From assembly GCA_017473105.1 (NCBI GenBank), contig JAFUNE010000001.1:1-28520 (forward strand): a stretch of DNA of 28,520 nt, read 5' to 3'. Numbering within the stretch: position 1 is the first letter of the stretch; each line of letters begins with the position of its first letter. The notes under the pieces are model-generated. The model was not told where the DNA came from, searched no databases, and saw only the letters and a program-made list of their open reading frames with translations. The stretch is from Bacilli bacterium. Lineage in GTDB: Bacteria > Bacillota_I > Bacilli_A > RF39 > UBA660. Below are positions 6,386 through 13,807 of this stretch, one piece after another. A program made the translations under genes and the position numbers.

Positions 6386-8374
6386 TTATGGTCTTAATGT
6401 TAAACCTGCATCTTCTGTAGGAACTTCTCCATTTAATTGTTGTTCAAATTGAGCAGCCCAATCAGCAATTGCAGCATCTAAATTTTCGATTTCTTCATCA
6501 GTCATTTCTGTTACTGCTTCTTCATAAGTTTGTTCTTCACCTGTTGTTTCAACTGGTATTGTATCTGGAACCATATCTTCTTCTACAACAATTGAAGTAT
6601 CATGATCAGTTTCGATTAAATCTCTGTCTTCTTGAGTAATAGTTACTCCTTCTTCTATATTTTGATAAGCTGATCCATCATGTGTGATTTCCATTCCTGT
6701 TGATTCATCATATAATGTTTCACCTTCTCCAATTTCAACTGGATATTGACTAACTGTTGGTTCAGTTTGTTCAGGTTCTTTATCTTCTTCTGGTTGTTTA
6801 TCCTCTTCAGGATTCTTATCTTCTTCTGGATCTTTATCTTCTTCAGGATTCTTATCTTCTTCTGGTTGTTTATCTTCTTCAGGAGTTTTATCTTCTTCGT
6901 TGTCATTACCATTGTTATTATCATCGCTGTTATTGTCATTATTATTGTCATTGTTGTTATCATTGTTGTTATCATTGTTGTTGTCGTTATTATTATTATC
7001 ATTATTACCAGGAGTATTATTTGGATCTTCTTTTTCTTCCTCTTTTTCCTCTTCCTTATCTTCTTCTGGTTGAGTATCATCTTCTGGTTCTGTTTGTTCA
7101 GGAACTTCTTCTTTATCTTCTTCATCTAATTGTGATTCTTGTTCCATTGATGGTTCATTATTTTTATTATTTCTTGCGAATAAATTTAAATGTGTTCCGA
7201 TTGCAGCTAAATTTCCTAATAAAACTATTGCTCCTGCAATTATAGCACCTATTTTTCTTAATAATGTTGGTTTTGCATCTGTATGTTTAACAACTTCGAT
7301 TTCTTCATCATCATTTCCACCTACAGGTACTACACCTAATTCATCATCTTCTTCTTCCTCATCCTCAGGTTCTTCAGGAAGTTCAGGATTTTCTTCCTCT
7401 TCTAATTCATCAGCTTCTTCAGGAAGTTCTGGATTTTCTTCCTCTCCTAATTCATCAACTTCTTCAGGAAGTTCTGGATTTTCTTCCTCTCCTAATTCAT
7501 CAACTTCTTCTGGAAGTTCAGGATTTTCCTCATCTTCTAGAGCTTCATCACCTGGGAATACTGGTATGAATTCTTCACCATCAACAATTCCATCTTCCTT
7601 TTGTTCATCATTTTCTTCAACATCTTCATCGTCTCCGATTAATTCTGGATTTTGTGGAATTTCAACATCATATTCATTATCTTCAGTATTTTCTTGATTT
7701 TCTACGATTTCTTCTTCATGTTCTTCTACATGCTCTTGTTCTTGTTCTTTTTCTTCTTCTCTTGAATAGAAACCATTAATTAATTGACTTTGAGCTTTTT
7801 TATTTTGTTCTAATTTTTTATTTTTTTCTTCAATTCTATCTAATATAGATTGTTTATCTCTTTCTAATCCTTCTAATTCAGATGTAAGGAAGTCATGTAG
7901 TGCACTTCCTGCTTCTGCTGTCCCAAGCATTCTTGTATATTCATTAACTTTTGAATTAATTCTTGATAAATCAGCATTGAATTTTGTAACATCACTGTTA
8001 ATCATTGTATTAACAGTGTTATACATTTTGTATTTATCTTGTTTATTTCTAAATGCTATATCGTATTTTGCTGTTTTTTCATAAACTCTATCTCTTAATT
8101 CTCCCATAATGTATCTACGCATTCCAAGATATCTTTCTACTACTTCAAGATATTCATTTGTGTCAACATCTGCTGGTGGAACAACTAATCCACTTGCCAC
8201 TGTATCATCAGTAAAACTTAGTGATTCAGCATGTATTGCTTTTAAATCACTTACTGCAGTTGCTAATTGTACAATTCCTGCACTATCTAAATCATCTATT
8301 TCGTTTGCTAATAATTCATGAGTTCTTTCAATAAGATTTTCACCGTTTTGAATTATTTCTATTAATTTATCCAT
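6386..8374 (-). CDS. Highly acidic, repeat-rich membrane protein
   Basis: A 662-residue protein with a sharp layout. Residues 1-200 are helical and coiled-coil-like. Residues 205-345 are Glu/Asp/Pro-rich and contain four 15-residue repeats (core EEENPELPEE, about 281-335). A single membrane segment lies at about 374-396 (KIGAIIAGAIVLLGNLAAIG). Residues 400-545 are low complexity, with an NNDN-type Asn/Asp tract (456-493) and six PEEDKx hexapeptides (about 498-533). The last 115 residues are acidic but varied. There is no signal peptide or LPXTG. The Arg/Lys before the helix suggests the N-terminal half is cytoplasmic and the Asn/Glu half is outside. AAAAGGAGA precedes ATG 8374, which overlaps the upstream stop as TAATG, so translation is coupled. 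I do not recognise the family. Confidence 0.85.
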   Translation of the reverse strand: MDKLIEIIQNGENLIERTHELLANEIDDLDSAGIVQLATAVSDLKAIHAESLSFTDDTVASGLVVPPADVDTNEYLEVVERYLGMRRYIMGELRDRVYEKTAKYDIAFRNKQDKYKMYNTVNTMINSDVTKFNADLSRINSKVNEYTRMLGTAEAGSALHDFLTSELEGLERDKQSILDRIEEKNKKLEQNKKAQSQLINGFYSREEEKEQEQEHVEEHEEEIVENQENTEDNEYDVEIPQNPELIGDDEDVEENDEQKEDGIVDGEEFIPVFPGDEALEDEENPELPEEVDELGEEENPELPEEVDELGEEENPELPEEADELEEEENPELPEEPEDEEEEDDELGVVPVGGNDDEEIEVVKHTDAKPTLLRKIGAIIAGAIVLLGNLAAIGTHLNLFARNNKNNEPSMEQESQLDEEDKEEVPEQTEPEDDTQPEEDKEEEKEEEKEDPNNTPGNNDNNNNDNNNDNNNDNNNDNNNDNNSDDNNNGNDNEEDKTPEEDKQPEEDKNPEEDKDPEEDKNPEEDKQPEEDKEPEQTEPTVSQYPVEIGEGETLYDESTGMEITHDGSAYQNIEEGVTITQEDRDLIETDHDTSIVVEEDMVPDTIPVETTGEEQTYEEAVTEMTDEEIENLDAAIADWAAQFEQQLNGEVPTEDAGLTLRP
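6770..7016 (-). repeat. 18-bp (PEEDKx) and 12-bp (NNDN) in-gene tandem repeats
   Basis: Within the acidic protein gene, 6770-6898 encodes about six PEEDKx hexapeptides (18-bp unit) and about 6900-7016 encodes an Asn/Asp tract built on a 12-bp NNDN unit. Codon choices vary between copies, so the units are not perfect, but slippage or recombination could change copy number in frame. Confidence 0.7.
7376..7555 (-). repeat. Four 45-bp tandem repeats
   Basis: Units start at 7376, 7421, 7466 and 7511, spaced exactly 45 bp and encoding 15 residues each (core ENPELPEE.DELGEE). The two central units are almost identical at DNA level, which suggests recent duplication. The outer units are more diverged. 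Confidence 0.85.
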
Positions 8375-10059
8375 TATTTAGTCTCCTTTTTATTTCTTAC
8401 ATACATTTTCAATTGATATCTAATTGTTCCATCATTTGATATATCTTCTAATGTTTTAACATTATATTTATTATTTTGTAGTAATTTAATCATTTCTTCT
8501 TCAGATAAATATTTATCATTATTTCCAATATTTACCCATTTTGCTTCACCATTTGAAACAATTTCTTGATATTTAATTTTTGTTTTTGTTTCTATTGTTC
8601 TTGTTCTTCCATCATTTGTTTTTGGATTTTTTGTAGTCCATTCTGACCAAGCTCCAACCTTATAATCATTTGTTTTTTTAGAATCTTTAGTTGGTGGTAC
8701 TGCTGTATACTCTGCTGTTGTAGTAACTTTTGCTTTATACCATTTATAAGCTGTTGCTTTAGTTTCTACATCTTTTATTGCTCCTGCAACTGGTGCTTCA
8801 GTATAATATACTTTTTCTCCAGATGCTTTTGCTGAATTTGATGGATAATATACTCTTTCATCAGTTCCTACATATTTGTACCAATTATATAGTGTTATTT
8901 CTTCTGCTATACAATCCGCTGATGTTTCATCACATGTTTTTACTTGAGTCCATTTTTGTTCATAACATGGACTTGTTGCTGTTGGAACTTTTTGACCCAT
9001 AATTGTTTCACTTGATGATGTTGTACTTGCACAACTATAAATTGTTCCGATTTCATATATCATTTTGTTATCAGTTGTTCCACATTTATATGGTGTCAAC
9101 TTATAAACTGTTGCATTTTTATCATTTGTTGCTGCACATTTATAAAATAAATTTGGTGTAGCATTTTCTTTAACTTTAACAGTTCTTTGATAATATACTT
9201 TTGTTACAACTCCTCCATCATGTTCTGTATAATCTTCAATTGGTTGTGTACTAAATGCTTTTTTACCATTTGCTCCTAAAGCATATTCTTTCTTTTGAGT
9301 TGTTGTATACCATTTGTATGCTTCTGTTGTTTTGCTATCATACATTTTATAATTACTATTTGGTGATACTACATAATATTCTTTAACATCTGCTGCATTA
9401 CTTTTATCTCCAGATGTTGAGTAATATGTTTTAGTTGTAACATCCCATTTATAAAGTGTATCTCTGTATCTATAATATTTTGTTGAAGAAAGAGTTTTAT
9501 ATGAATCAGAATTGATTTCATTTTTCCATCCTTCTTTAACTTCACCTAATTCATCTTCACCTGGTGTAGTTGATTGAGGTAAGAATTTAAATTCAATATA
9601 ACTTTCATTTGTTAATATATCACTTAATTTACCTTCTTTACTTTCTCCATACTTTTCTTCTGATTTATAGGCATCACATGTAATCCATGGAGTAAAATGT
9701 TTAGTACCATTTTCTAACATACACACTCTTAAATATGTTTTAGCATTATCACATTTATTGAAATTTTCTGTATTGATTAATCCTTTTTCAATAAGTGTTC
9801 CTAATTCTACTTGTGTACATTCACCTTTACTTTGTGGATATTCATCTTTGTTGTTTTCGAAATAATTTTTCCCTGCATTTAATAATGCATTTTCATAATC
9901 AAATGTACTTGGCTTATTTCCTTTTCCATTTGTACATCCTTTTAATAGAATCACAATTATAATTATTGAAACAATTATCAGTGATACTATAAGTATTTTC
10001 TTTAGTATTCCAGATTTATTTTCATCGTCATAACTGTAATCATCATAATTTTTTGACAT
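8374..10059 (-). CDS. Membrane-anchored extracellular repeat protein
   Basis: A 561-residue protein with a short acidic/Tyr cytoplasmic N-terminus, one membrane helix at about 19-40 (ILKKILIVSLIIVSIIIIVI) and a large outside part. Residues about 52-130 form a Cys-containing unit (YENALLNAGKNYFENN...CTQVELGTLIEKGLI) like the pilin-like or helical modules seen in Firmicute surface proteins. The rest has four loose repeats built around an (L/A)Y(K/N)W(Y/D) core followed by a YY segment, then a WSEW...TIETKTKIKYQ motif and a final SEEEMIKLLQNN helix. LLKGC after the helix is not a good lipobox because of K at -2. The frame opens at 10110, but I chose ATG 10059 because GGGGAGG sits just before it. 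It heads the three-gene cluster under a strong sigma-A promoter. Family unknown. Confidence 0.85.
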   Translation of the reverse strand: MSKNYDDYSYDDENKSGILKKILIVSLIIVSIIIIVILLKGCTNGKGNKPSTFDYENALLNAGKNYFENNKDEYPQSKGECTQVELGTLIEKGLINTENFNKCDNAKTYLRVCMLENGTKHFTPWITCDAYKSEEKYGESKEGKLSDILTNESYIEFKFLPQSTTPGEDELGEVKEGWKNEINSDSYKTLSSTKYYRYRDTLYKWDVTTKTYYSTSGDKSNAADVKEYYVVSPNSNYKMYDSKTTEAYKWYTTTQKKEYALGANGKKAFSTQPIEDYTEHDGGVVTKVYYQRTVKVKENATPNLFYKCAATNDKNATVYKLTPYKCGTTDNKMIYEIGTIYSCASTTSSSETIMGQKVPTATSPCYEQKWTQVKTCDETSADCIAEEITLYNWYKYVGTDERVYYPSNSAKASGEKVYYTEAPVAGAIKDVETKATAYKWYKAKVTTTAEYTAVPPTKDSKKTNDYKVGAWSEWTTKNPKTNDGRTRTIETKTKIKYQEIVSNGEAKWVNIGNNDKYLSEEEMIKLLQNNKYNVKTLEDISNDGTIRYQLKMYVRNKKETK

Positions 10060-10100
10060 CTTAATTTCCTCCCCTTTCATTAAGACATATTCTATTTCAT

Positions 10101-10129
10101 ATTGTAGCAAATTTGGGGGCTAATTACAA
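10101..10129 (-). promoter_or_regulatory. sigma-A promoter of the envelope cluster
   Basis: Minus strand TTGTAA (10124-10129), 17-base spacer, TACAAT (10101-10106), about 42 bases upstream of ATG 10059 and just after the sigE terminator. The cluster is thus transcribed separately from sigE, apparently in vegetative cells. Confidence 0.75.
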
Positions 10130-10140
10130 GATAAAAAAAA

Positions 10141-10174
10141 CAAAAAAACCTCTAAAACTTTACATTTTTAGAAG
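10141..10174 (-). terminator. sigE terminator with the sigE stop codon in its loop
   Basis: A 9-bp stem (10166-10174 with 10149-10157, one G-U pair) is followed by a run of seven U. The stop codon of sigE (10160-10162) falls in the 8-base loop, so a ribosome finishing sigE would cover the stem. Confidence 0.8.
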
Positions 10175-10840
10175 TATTTTTAATTTCTTAACTACTTTCT
10201 TCTCAATTCTTGATATATATGATTGAGAAATTGACATTTTATTTGCAATTTCTTTCTGTGTAAGTTCTTCATTTCCAAATAATCCGTATCTTTTTTCTAT
10301 TATAATTTTATCTCTTTCGTTAAGTTTTAGTATTTCATTTATCATTAATTTTTGATTCTCTTTATTTTCCAGTTCTTTTTCAACCACGTCTTCTTCTGTA
10401 CCAAATATATCTTCAAATTTTAATTCATTTCCTTCGCTATCAAAATTTATGGTATCTTCTAGACTAATTTCATTCATTCTTCTTTTATTTTTTCTTAAAA
10501 ACATTAATATTTCATTATCTATACATCTCGATGCATATGTTGCTAATTTTATATTTTTATCTAATTTATATGTCTTAATTCCTTTTATTAAACCAATTGT
10601 TCCAATACTTACCAAATCTTCTAAATCATACATTGTGTTGTCATATTTTTTTGCCAAAAAGACTACTAATCTTAAGTTGTGTTCTATTAATTTATTTCTA
10701 GCATCAAGATCGCCAGAATTACTTAGTTTTACCAAATTTTCTTCTTCATCTTTATCTAATGGTGGTGGCAAAATATCACTGCTTCCTACAAATAATACAT
10801 CTTTATTTCCAAATATATATTCTAATATTCTTTTTATCAT
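10160..10840 (-). CDS. sigE: RNA polymerase sporulation sigma factor SigE (pro-form)
   Basis: Early mother-cell sigma factor. The match to B. subtilis SigE is clear: LPPPLDKDEEENLV, IEHNLRLVVFLAKKYDNT, DLEDLVSIGTIGLIKGI, KLATYASRCIDNEILMFLR, FEDIFGTEEDVVEKE and the region 4 ending TQKEIANKMSISQSYISRIEKKVVKKL. A hydrophobic N-terminal extension before LPPPL (residues 24-28) marks it as a pro-sigma, but the extension is about 10 residues shorter than in B. subtilis. The LFVGSSD stretch corresponds to the processing region cut by SpoIIGA. GGAGGAAAA precedes ATG 10840, and the gene overlaps spoIIGA by 4 bases (ATGA), so the two are translationally coupled. Confidence 0.95.
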   Translation of the reverse strand: MIKRILEYIFGNKDVLFVGSSDILPPPLDKDEEENLVKLSNSGDLDARNKLIEHNLRLVVFLAKKYDNTMYDLEDLVSIGTIGLIKGIKTYKLDKNIKLATYASRCIDNEILMFLRKNKRRMNEISLEDTINFDSEGNELKFEDIFGTEEDVVEKELENKENQKLMINEILKLNERDKIIIEKRYGLFGNEELTQKEIANKMSISQSYISRIEKKVVKKLKILLKM

Positions 10841-11547
10841 TTTTCCTCCAATATTTTGTTATTTAATAGACAATTATACCCATCAAATTTTTTATTTATA
10901 ATGCCAACACTTATATTTTTTACATCTCCTATACCATCTATATATACTCGTTTTGGATTAAAACACTTTATTAAAAAATCACCATTTATTGTTTTGTATG
11001 GCACTAAGTAAAAATTTTCATCCACCTTTTCATTTATAATTATTACTTTTCTATTTGAATATGGCTCTATTAGATTATTACCTGTATCCATAAATCCATT
11101 TAAATATAAAATTTTCCCATTATTTAGATAAATACTAACTTTATATTTATTTTTTATTATATCTTTTAAATTGTATTCAAAATACTCATATATATTCATA
11201 ATTATTGGAATAAAAAGTAGATAATATTTAATATTATTATCTTTTAAATAATGTAATATTCCTCCTAGAAAAAAGGAAATTATAAAATAATAAATTATAT
11301 TTTTCACAAAGTTTTTTATATCTTGATATCCAAATGAAGTATATATCATCGATGCAATAATTATTATTTTTGATATAAGTATTACTAATTCATTTATTTC
11401 AAACAGATATATTAACGTTATTTCACCTATTAATGAAGAAGTTAGTAATTTTTTATTATTTGTTTGTATTTTTAATAACTTTGATAATGTTTTCAATATG
11501 ATGTAATCTATAATAAAATTTAAAAAAATTATTTTTTCTATGTACAT
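10837..11547 (-). CDS. spoIIGA: Sporulation sigma-E factor-processing peptidase SpoIIGA
   Basis: Membrane aspartic protease of the sporulation septum that removes the pro-sequence of SigE after a signal from the forespore. The N-terminal half has about five membrane segments beginning MYIEKIIFLNFIIDYIIL, as in the family. The C-terminal half has the active-site motif GFMDTGN with D154. At 236 residues it is clearly shorter than the roughly 300-residue B. subtilis protein, mainly after the active site. GGTGA precedes ATG 11547. A Spo0A-like promoter lies upstream (separate entry). It overlaps sigE by 4 bases. Confidence 0.9.
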   Translation of the reverse strand: MYIEKIIFLNFIIDYIILKTLSKLLKIQTNNKKLLTSSLIGEITLIYLFEINELVILISKIIIIASMIYTSFGYQDIKNFVKNIIYYFIISFFLGGILHYLKDNNIKYYLLFIPIIMNIYEYFEYNLKDIIKNKYKVSIYLNNGKILYLNGFMDTGNNLIEPYSNRKVIIINEKVDENFYLVPYKTINGDFLIKCFNPKRVYIDGIGDVKNISVGIINKKFDGYNCLLNNKILEEK

Positions 11548-11562
11548 TTAATCACCAGTATC

Positions 11563-11596
11563 AATATATAAAAAAAGACATGTATTTTTTGTCGAA
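11563..11596 (-). promoter_or_regulatory. Spo0A-type promoter of spoIIGA-sigE
   Basis: On the minus strand TTCGACA (11590-11596) equals the Spo0A box (TGTCGAA on the other strand) and its last six bases (TCGACA) differ from the -35 consensus in one position. A -10, TATATT (11563-11568), lies 21 bases away. B. subtilis spoIIG has the same odd design: a 0A box overlapping the -35 and a 22-base spacer. The ATG is 16 bases past the -10, so the untranslated leader is short. Confidence 0.65.
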
Positions 11597-11606
11597 ATAC
11601 ATATCT
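11570..11606 (-). terminator. Terminator of the 320-residue protein gene
   Basis: A 12-bp stem (11595-11606 with 11577-11588, one G-U pair), a 6-base loop and a seven-base U-run, just after the stop at 11612. The loop plus stem contain the Spo0A-like box of the spoIIGA promoter. Confidence 0.85.
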
Positions 11607-11611
11607 AATAT

Positions 11612-12574
11612 TTATTTTCTTATAAATTTTCGTTGTTGTTCATCATATTCTACTTCATAGTCTTCATAACAATCACCATTTTGTTGATCCCAACTCATTA
11701 TTGCATATTCTTCTTGAATTCTATCATCTTCATCATATTCTATTTCATCACTCATTGTTTGTTTTGTTTCTTGTACTTTTTGATTATATTTAAATGGTGA
11801 AGTTCTTTTTGATGTTTTCATTCCATAATCACGAATAAAGAATCCAAAATCTCTTTTTCTTCTTCTACTTATTTGAATATTTCCATTTTGGTCTCTAACA
11901 ACTCTTGTTGTTTTATCTCTTTCTACAATTAGTGCTTCGTATAAACTTTTTGCTGCTCTATAAATTAATGTTTCATCTTCTCCTTGCATCATTACTTTAT
12001 CAAGACTTATTCTTAACGCTTCTATTTCTTCGCTAACTGCTCTATTCATTTCAAATTCACTTGCTAAGTCAAAGAAAAATTTATATTGTTTATTTCTTAA
12101 ATAATATGCCATACATTTGAATATATATTCTTTATTCATATACATTACATCATGTTTATAAAGTACTGGAATGTATTTTATTCTTCTATCTACATCTTCT
12201 GCTTTTTTATCTTTTACATTTTTATCTTCTAAATATGCAATATTTATATCTGGTAAATATCCTTCACTTACTTTTGTTACTAATTTGTCTTTGAAATAAC
12301 TCATTAATTCATAGTAATTCATTTCACACGTTAAATCATCTAATTCACTTATGGTTGTTTTTTCAGTTAATTTTCTATATTTATTTACTAGTACAAAATA
12401 TTTTCCATTTTCTACTCTAACTGAAATATTGCCAAATATATATTTCATTTTCTTTTTATTATTATGTTTATTTATTATATCTAATAATGCTTCATATTCT
12501 TCTTTTGAATTTAATACTCTTTCTTCATAACCAGCGTATTCTGCTAAAAAATATCTTCTTAACTCTTTTTTCAT
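11612..12574 (-). CDS. Uncharacterised 320-residue protein
   Basis: I do not recognise this protein. It is soluble, with no signal peptide or membrane helix. It is rich in charged and aromatic residues. The N-terminal ~85 residues look like a mixed alpha/beta unit (YGNISVRVENGKYFVLVNKYRKL pattern), the middle is helical (YIFKCMAYYLRNKQYKFFFDLASEFEMNRAV), a basic patch follows (ISRRRKRDFGFFIRDYG, about 240-256), and the last 50 residues are acidic (DEIEYDEDDRIQEEYA...YEDYEVEYDE). A basic patch and an acidic tail would fit nucleic-acid contact, but that is only inference. AAGGGGG precedes ATG 12574. It is a single-gene unit with its own near-consensus promoter and terminator, between spoIIGA and the bL28 gene. 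Confidence 0.8.
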   Translation of the reverse strand: MKKELRRYFLAEYAGYEERVLNSKEEYEALLDIINKHNNKKKMKYIFGNISVRVENGKYFVLVNKYRKLTEKTTISELDDLTCEMNYYELMSYFKDKLVTKVSEGYLPDINIAYLEDKNVKDKKAEDVDRRIKYIPVLYKHDVMYMNKEYIFKCMAYYLRNKQYKFFFDLASEFEMNRAVSEEIEALRISLDKVMMQGEDETLIYRAAKSLYEALIVERDKTTRVVRDQNGNIQISRRRKRDFGFFIRDYGMKTSKRTSPFKYNQKVQETKQTMSDEIEYDEDDRIQEEYAIMSWDQQNGDCYEDYEVEYDEQQRKFIRK

Positions 12575-12605
12575 ACATAACCCCCTTATGCATTAAAGTG
12601 GCCAT

Positions 12606-12634
12606 ATTGTACCAAAATTTCATTAAAAAGTCAA
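12606..12634 (-). promoter_or_regulatory. sigma-A promoter of the 320-residue protein gene
   Basis: Minus strand TTGACT (12629-12634), 17-base spacer, TACAAT (12606-12611). One of the best promoters in the window, about 32 bases before ATG 12574. Confidence 0.8.
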
Positions 12635-12641
12635 ATTTTGC

Positions 12642-12670
12642 TTTACTTAAACGATTTTTTATGATAAATT
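12642..12670 (+). promoter_or_regulatory. sigma-A promoter of the bL28 gene
   Basis: Plus strand TTTACT (12642-12647), 17-base spacer, TAAATT (12665-12670), 33 bases before ATG 12703. It is back to back with the promoter of the 320-residue protein gene. Confidence 0.6.
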
Positions 12671-12702
12671 ATATGTGGCTTAAAAAGAGGAGGCAAGTTA
12701 TT

Positions 12703-12870
12703 ATGGCAAAAAATATATCAAATAGAAAAAATATGAGTTCTCAAAATAGACCATTCTCAGAAAAGGCTACTAAGAAAACTCAAAAAGTAAATTTACAAGT
12801 TTCTATCGTTGATGGTAAAAAAGTTAGATTATCAGCAAAAGAAATTAGAACTAACAAAAAAAATAAATAA
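12703..12870 (+). CDS. rpmB: 50S ribosomal protein bL28, short form
   Basis: A 55-residue basic protein. After a shortened N-terminus it follows bL28: an N-R-x-x-S segment (QNRPFSEKATKK), KVNLQ, then V-DGKKVRLSAKEIRTNKK, matching the VNLQ...DGK...LS.+.+RTLKK ending of Mollicute and Bacillus L28. The N-terminal C/TGK motif typical of the family is replaced by ISNRKN. GAGGAGG precedes ATG 12703; the frame is open further upstream, but this SD fixes the start. It is a single-gene unit with its own promoter and terminator, as rpmB often is in Firmicutes. The assignment is by motif only; a lineage-specific small basic protein is the alternative. Confidence 0.72.
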   Translation: MAKNISNRKNMSSQNRPFSEKATKKTQKVNLQVSIVDGKKVRLSAKEIRTNKKNK

Positions 12871-12893
12871 GTCAGTGTAACTGATTTTTTATT
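12871..12893 (+). terminator. Terminator of the bL28 gene
   Basis: A 5-bp stem TCAGT/ACTGA with a 3-base loop followed by six T and ATTT, directly after the stop codon. A stronger hairpin follows 7 bases later. Confidence 0.7.
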
Positions 12894-12900
12894 TGCACTA

Positions 12901-12929
12901 AAAAAGTACTTTTTACAAGTACTTTTTTT
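12901..12929. terminator. Bidirectional terminator between bL28 and murB
   Basis: An 11-bp perfect stem (12901-12911 with 12917-12927), 5-base loop, A-run on one side and T-run on the other. It serves murB on the minus strand and backs up the bL28 terminator. Each arm is itself the palindrome AAGTACTT. Confidence 0.85.
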
Positions 12930-13806
12930 ATTTTATAATTTCTTGTTCAAGATGCAGTTCTATATTATATACTTCTTTTACTTTATCTTTAACAATCTCA
13001 ATTAACTTTATTATATCTTCGCTTGTTGCGTTACCTTCGTTAATTATAAAATTTGCATGTATATTGCTTACTACAGCATCATTTACTCTTGTTCCTTTTA
13101 ATCCGGCGTCATCAATAAGTTTTCCTGCTGATGCTGTTTCTGGATTTCTAAAAACACTTCCATTCGATGGATTTTTTAGATCCTGTGAAGCTATTCTTCT
13201 ATTTGTTCTGTCTATAATAAGTTCTTTGATTTCATCAATATTTCCATTTTCAAGTTTGAAAACGCACGATAATACTACTATGTTATGATTTCCTTTCAAG
13301 CATGAATTTCTATATTCATATTTAAAATCCTCATTTCTCATTTCATATATTTTCTCACCATCATACACCGTAGCACTTATTAATACATCAGCTATACTTT
13401 TCAAGTAGGCTCCTGCATTACCTACTACACTTCCTCCAATAGAACCAGGAATTCCTGTTGCCCATTCAAAACCAGTGTAACCTTTATTTGACACATATGA
13501 TGCTACTTTATTTATCATGCACCCTGCTTCTGCATATAATTTATTATTTTCTATATTGAATTTATTAAATCCTTCAAGTTTAATAATTACTCCATCATAA
13601 TAAGATGGTAAAATTATATTAGAACCATTTCCTATGATAAACCATTTTAATTTGTATTCTTTTATAATATTTATTATTTCTTTTAACTCTTCAATGCTAT
13701 TTGCTTTAACAAAATATTTTGCTTTTGAATGCAAATGAAATGTATTATTTGAATACATATCAAAATCTTCATAAATTTCACAAATTTTATTTAACTTTTC
13801 TACCAT
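12928..13806 (-). CDS. murB: UDP-N-acetylenolpyruvoylglucosamine reductase
   Basis: FAD enzyme that makes UDP-N-acetylmuramate, the second committed step of peptidoglycan synthesis. The FAD-binding part has IGNGSNIILP (58-67) and the signature GIPGSIGGSVVGNAGAY (118-134). The catalytic region has YEYRNS (164-169), the GSVFRNP motif with proton-donating S217, AGKLIDDAGLKG and HANFIIN. The length of 292 residues is normal. ATG 13806 is 1 base after the stop of the upstream membrane protein gene, without a clear SD, so it is probably coupled. The shared transcription unit begins at the promoter at 14369-14398. Confidence 0.95.
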   Translation of the reverse strand: MVEKLNKICEIYEDFDMYSNNTFHLHSKAKYFVKANSIEELKEIINIIKEYKLKWFIIGNGSNIILPSYYDGVIIKLEGFNKFNIENNKLYAEAGCMINKVASYVSNKGYTGFEWATGIPGSIGGSVVGNAGAYLKSIADVLISATVYDGEKIYEMRNEDFKYEYRNSCLKGNHNIVVLSCVFKLENGNIDEIKELIIDRTNRRIASQDLKNPSNGSVFRNPETASAGKLIDDAGLKGTRVNDAVVSNIHANFIINEGNATSEDIIKLIEIVKDKVKEVYNIELHLEQEIIK

Positions 13807-13807
13807 A

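Noticed and set aside
6655..7245. Long open frames overlapping the acidic protein gene on both strands (Lys/Ile-rich and Phe/Leu-rich products).
   Set aside because: They arise from the low-complexity repeats read in other frames; they have no SD, and the 662-residue frame has domain structure and coupling to its neighbour.
7376..7555. Regular 45-bp repeats as a CRISPR array.
   Set aside because: No unique spacers between units, the units are contiguous and stay in frame inside a coding region, and no cas genes are nearby.
10837..10840. Reassignment of UGA to tryptophan, as in mycoplasmas.
   Set aside because: UGA ends spoIIGA and spoVAC at the expected family lengths with ATGA overlaps, and Trp is encoded by UGG in the conserved motifs.
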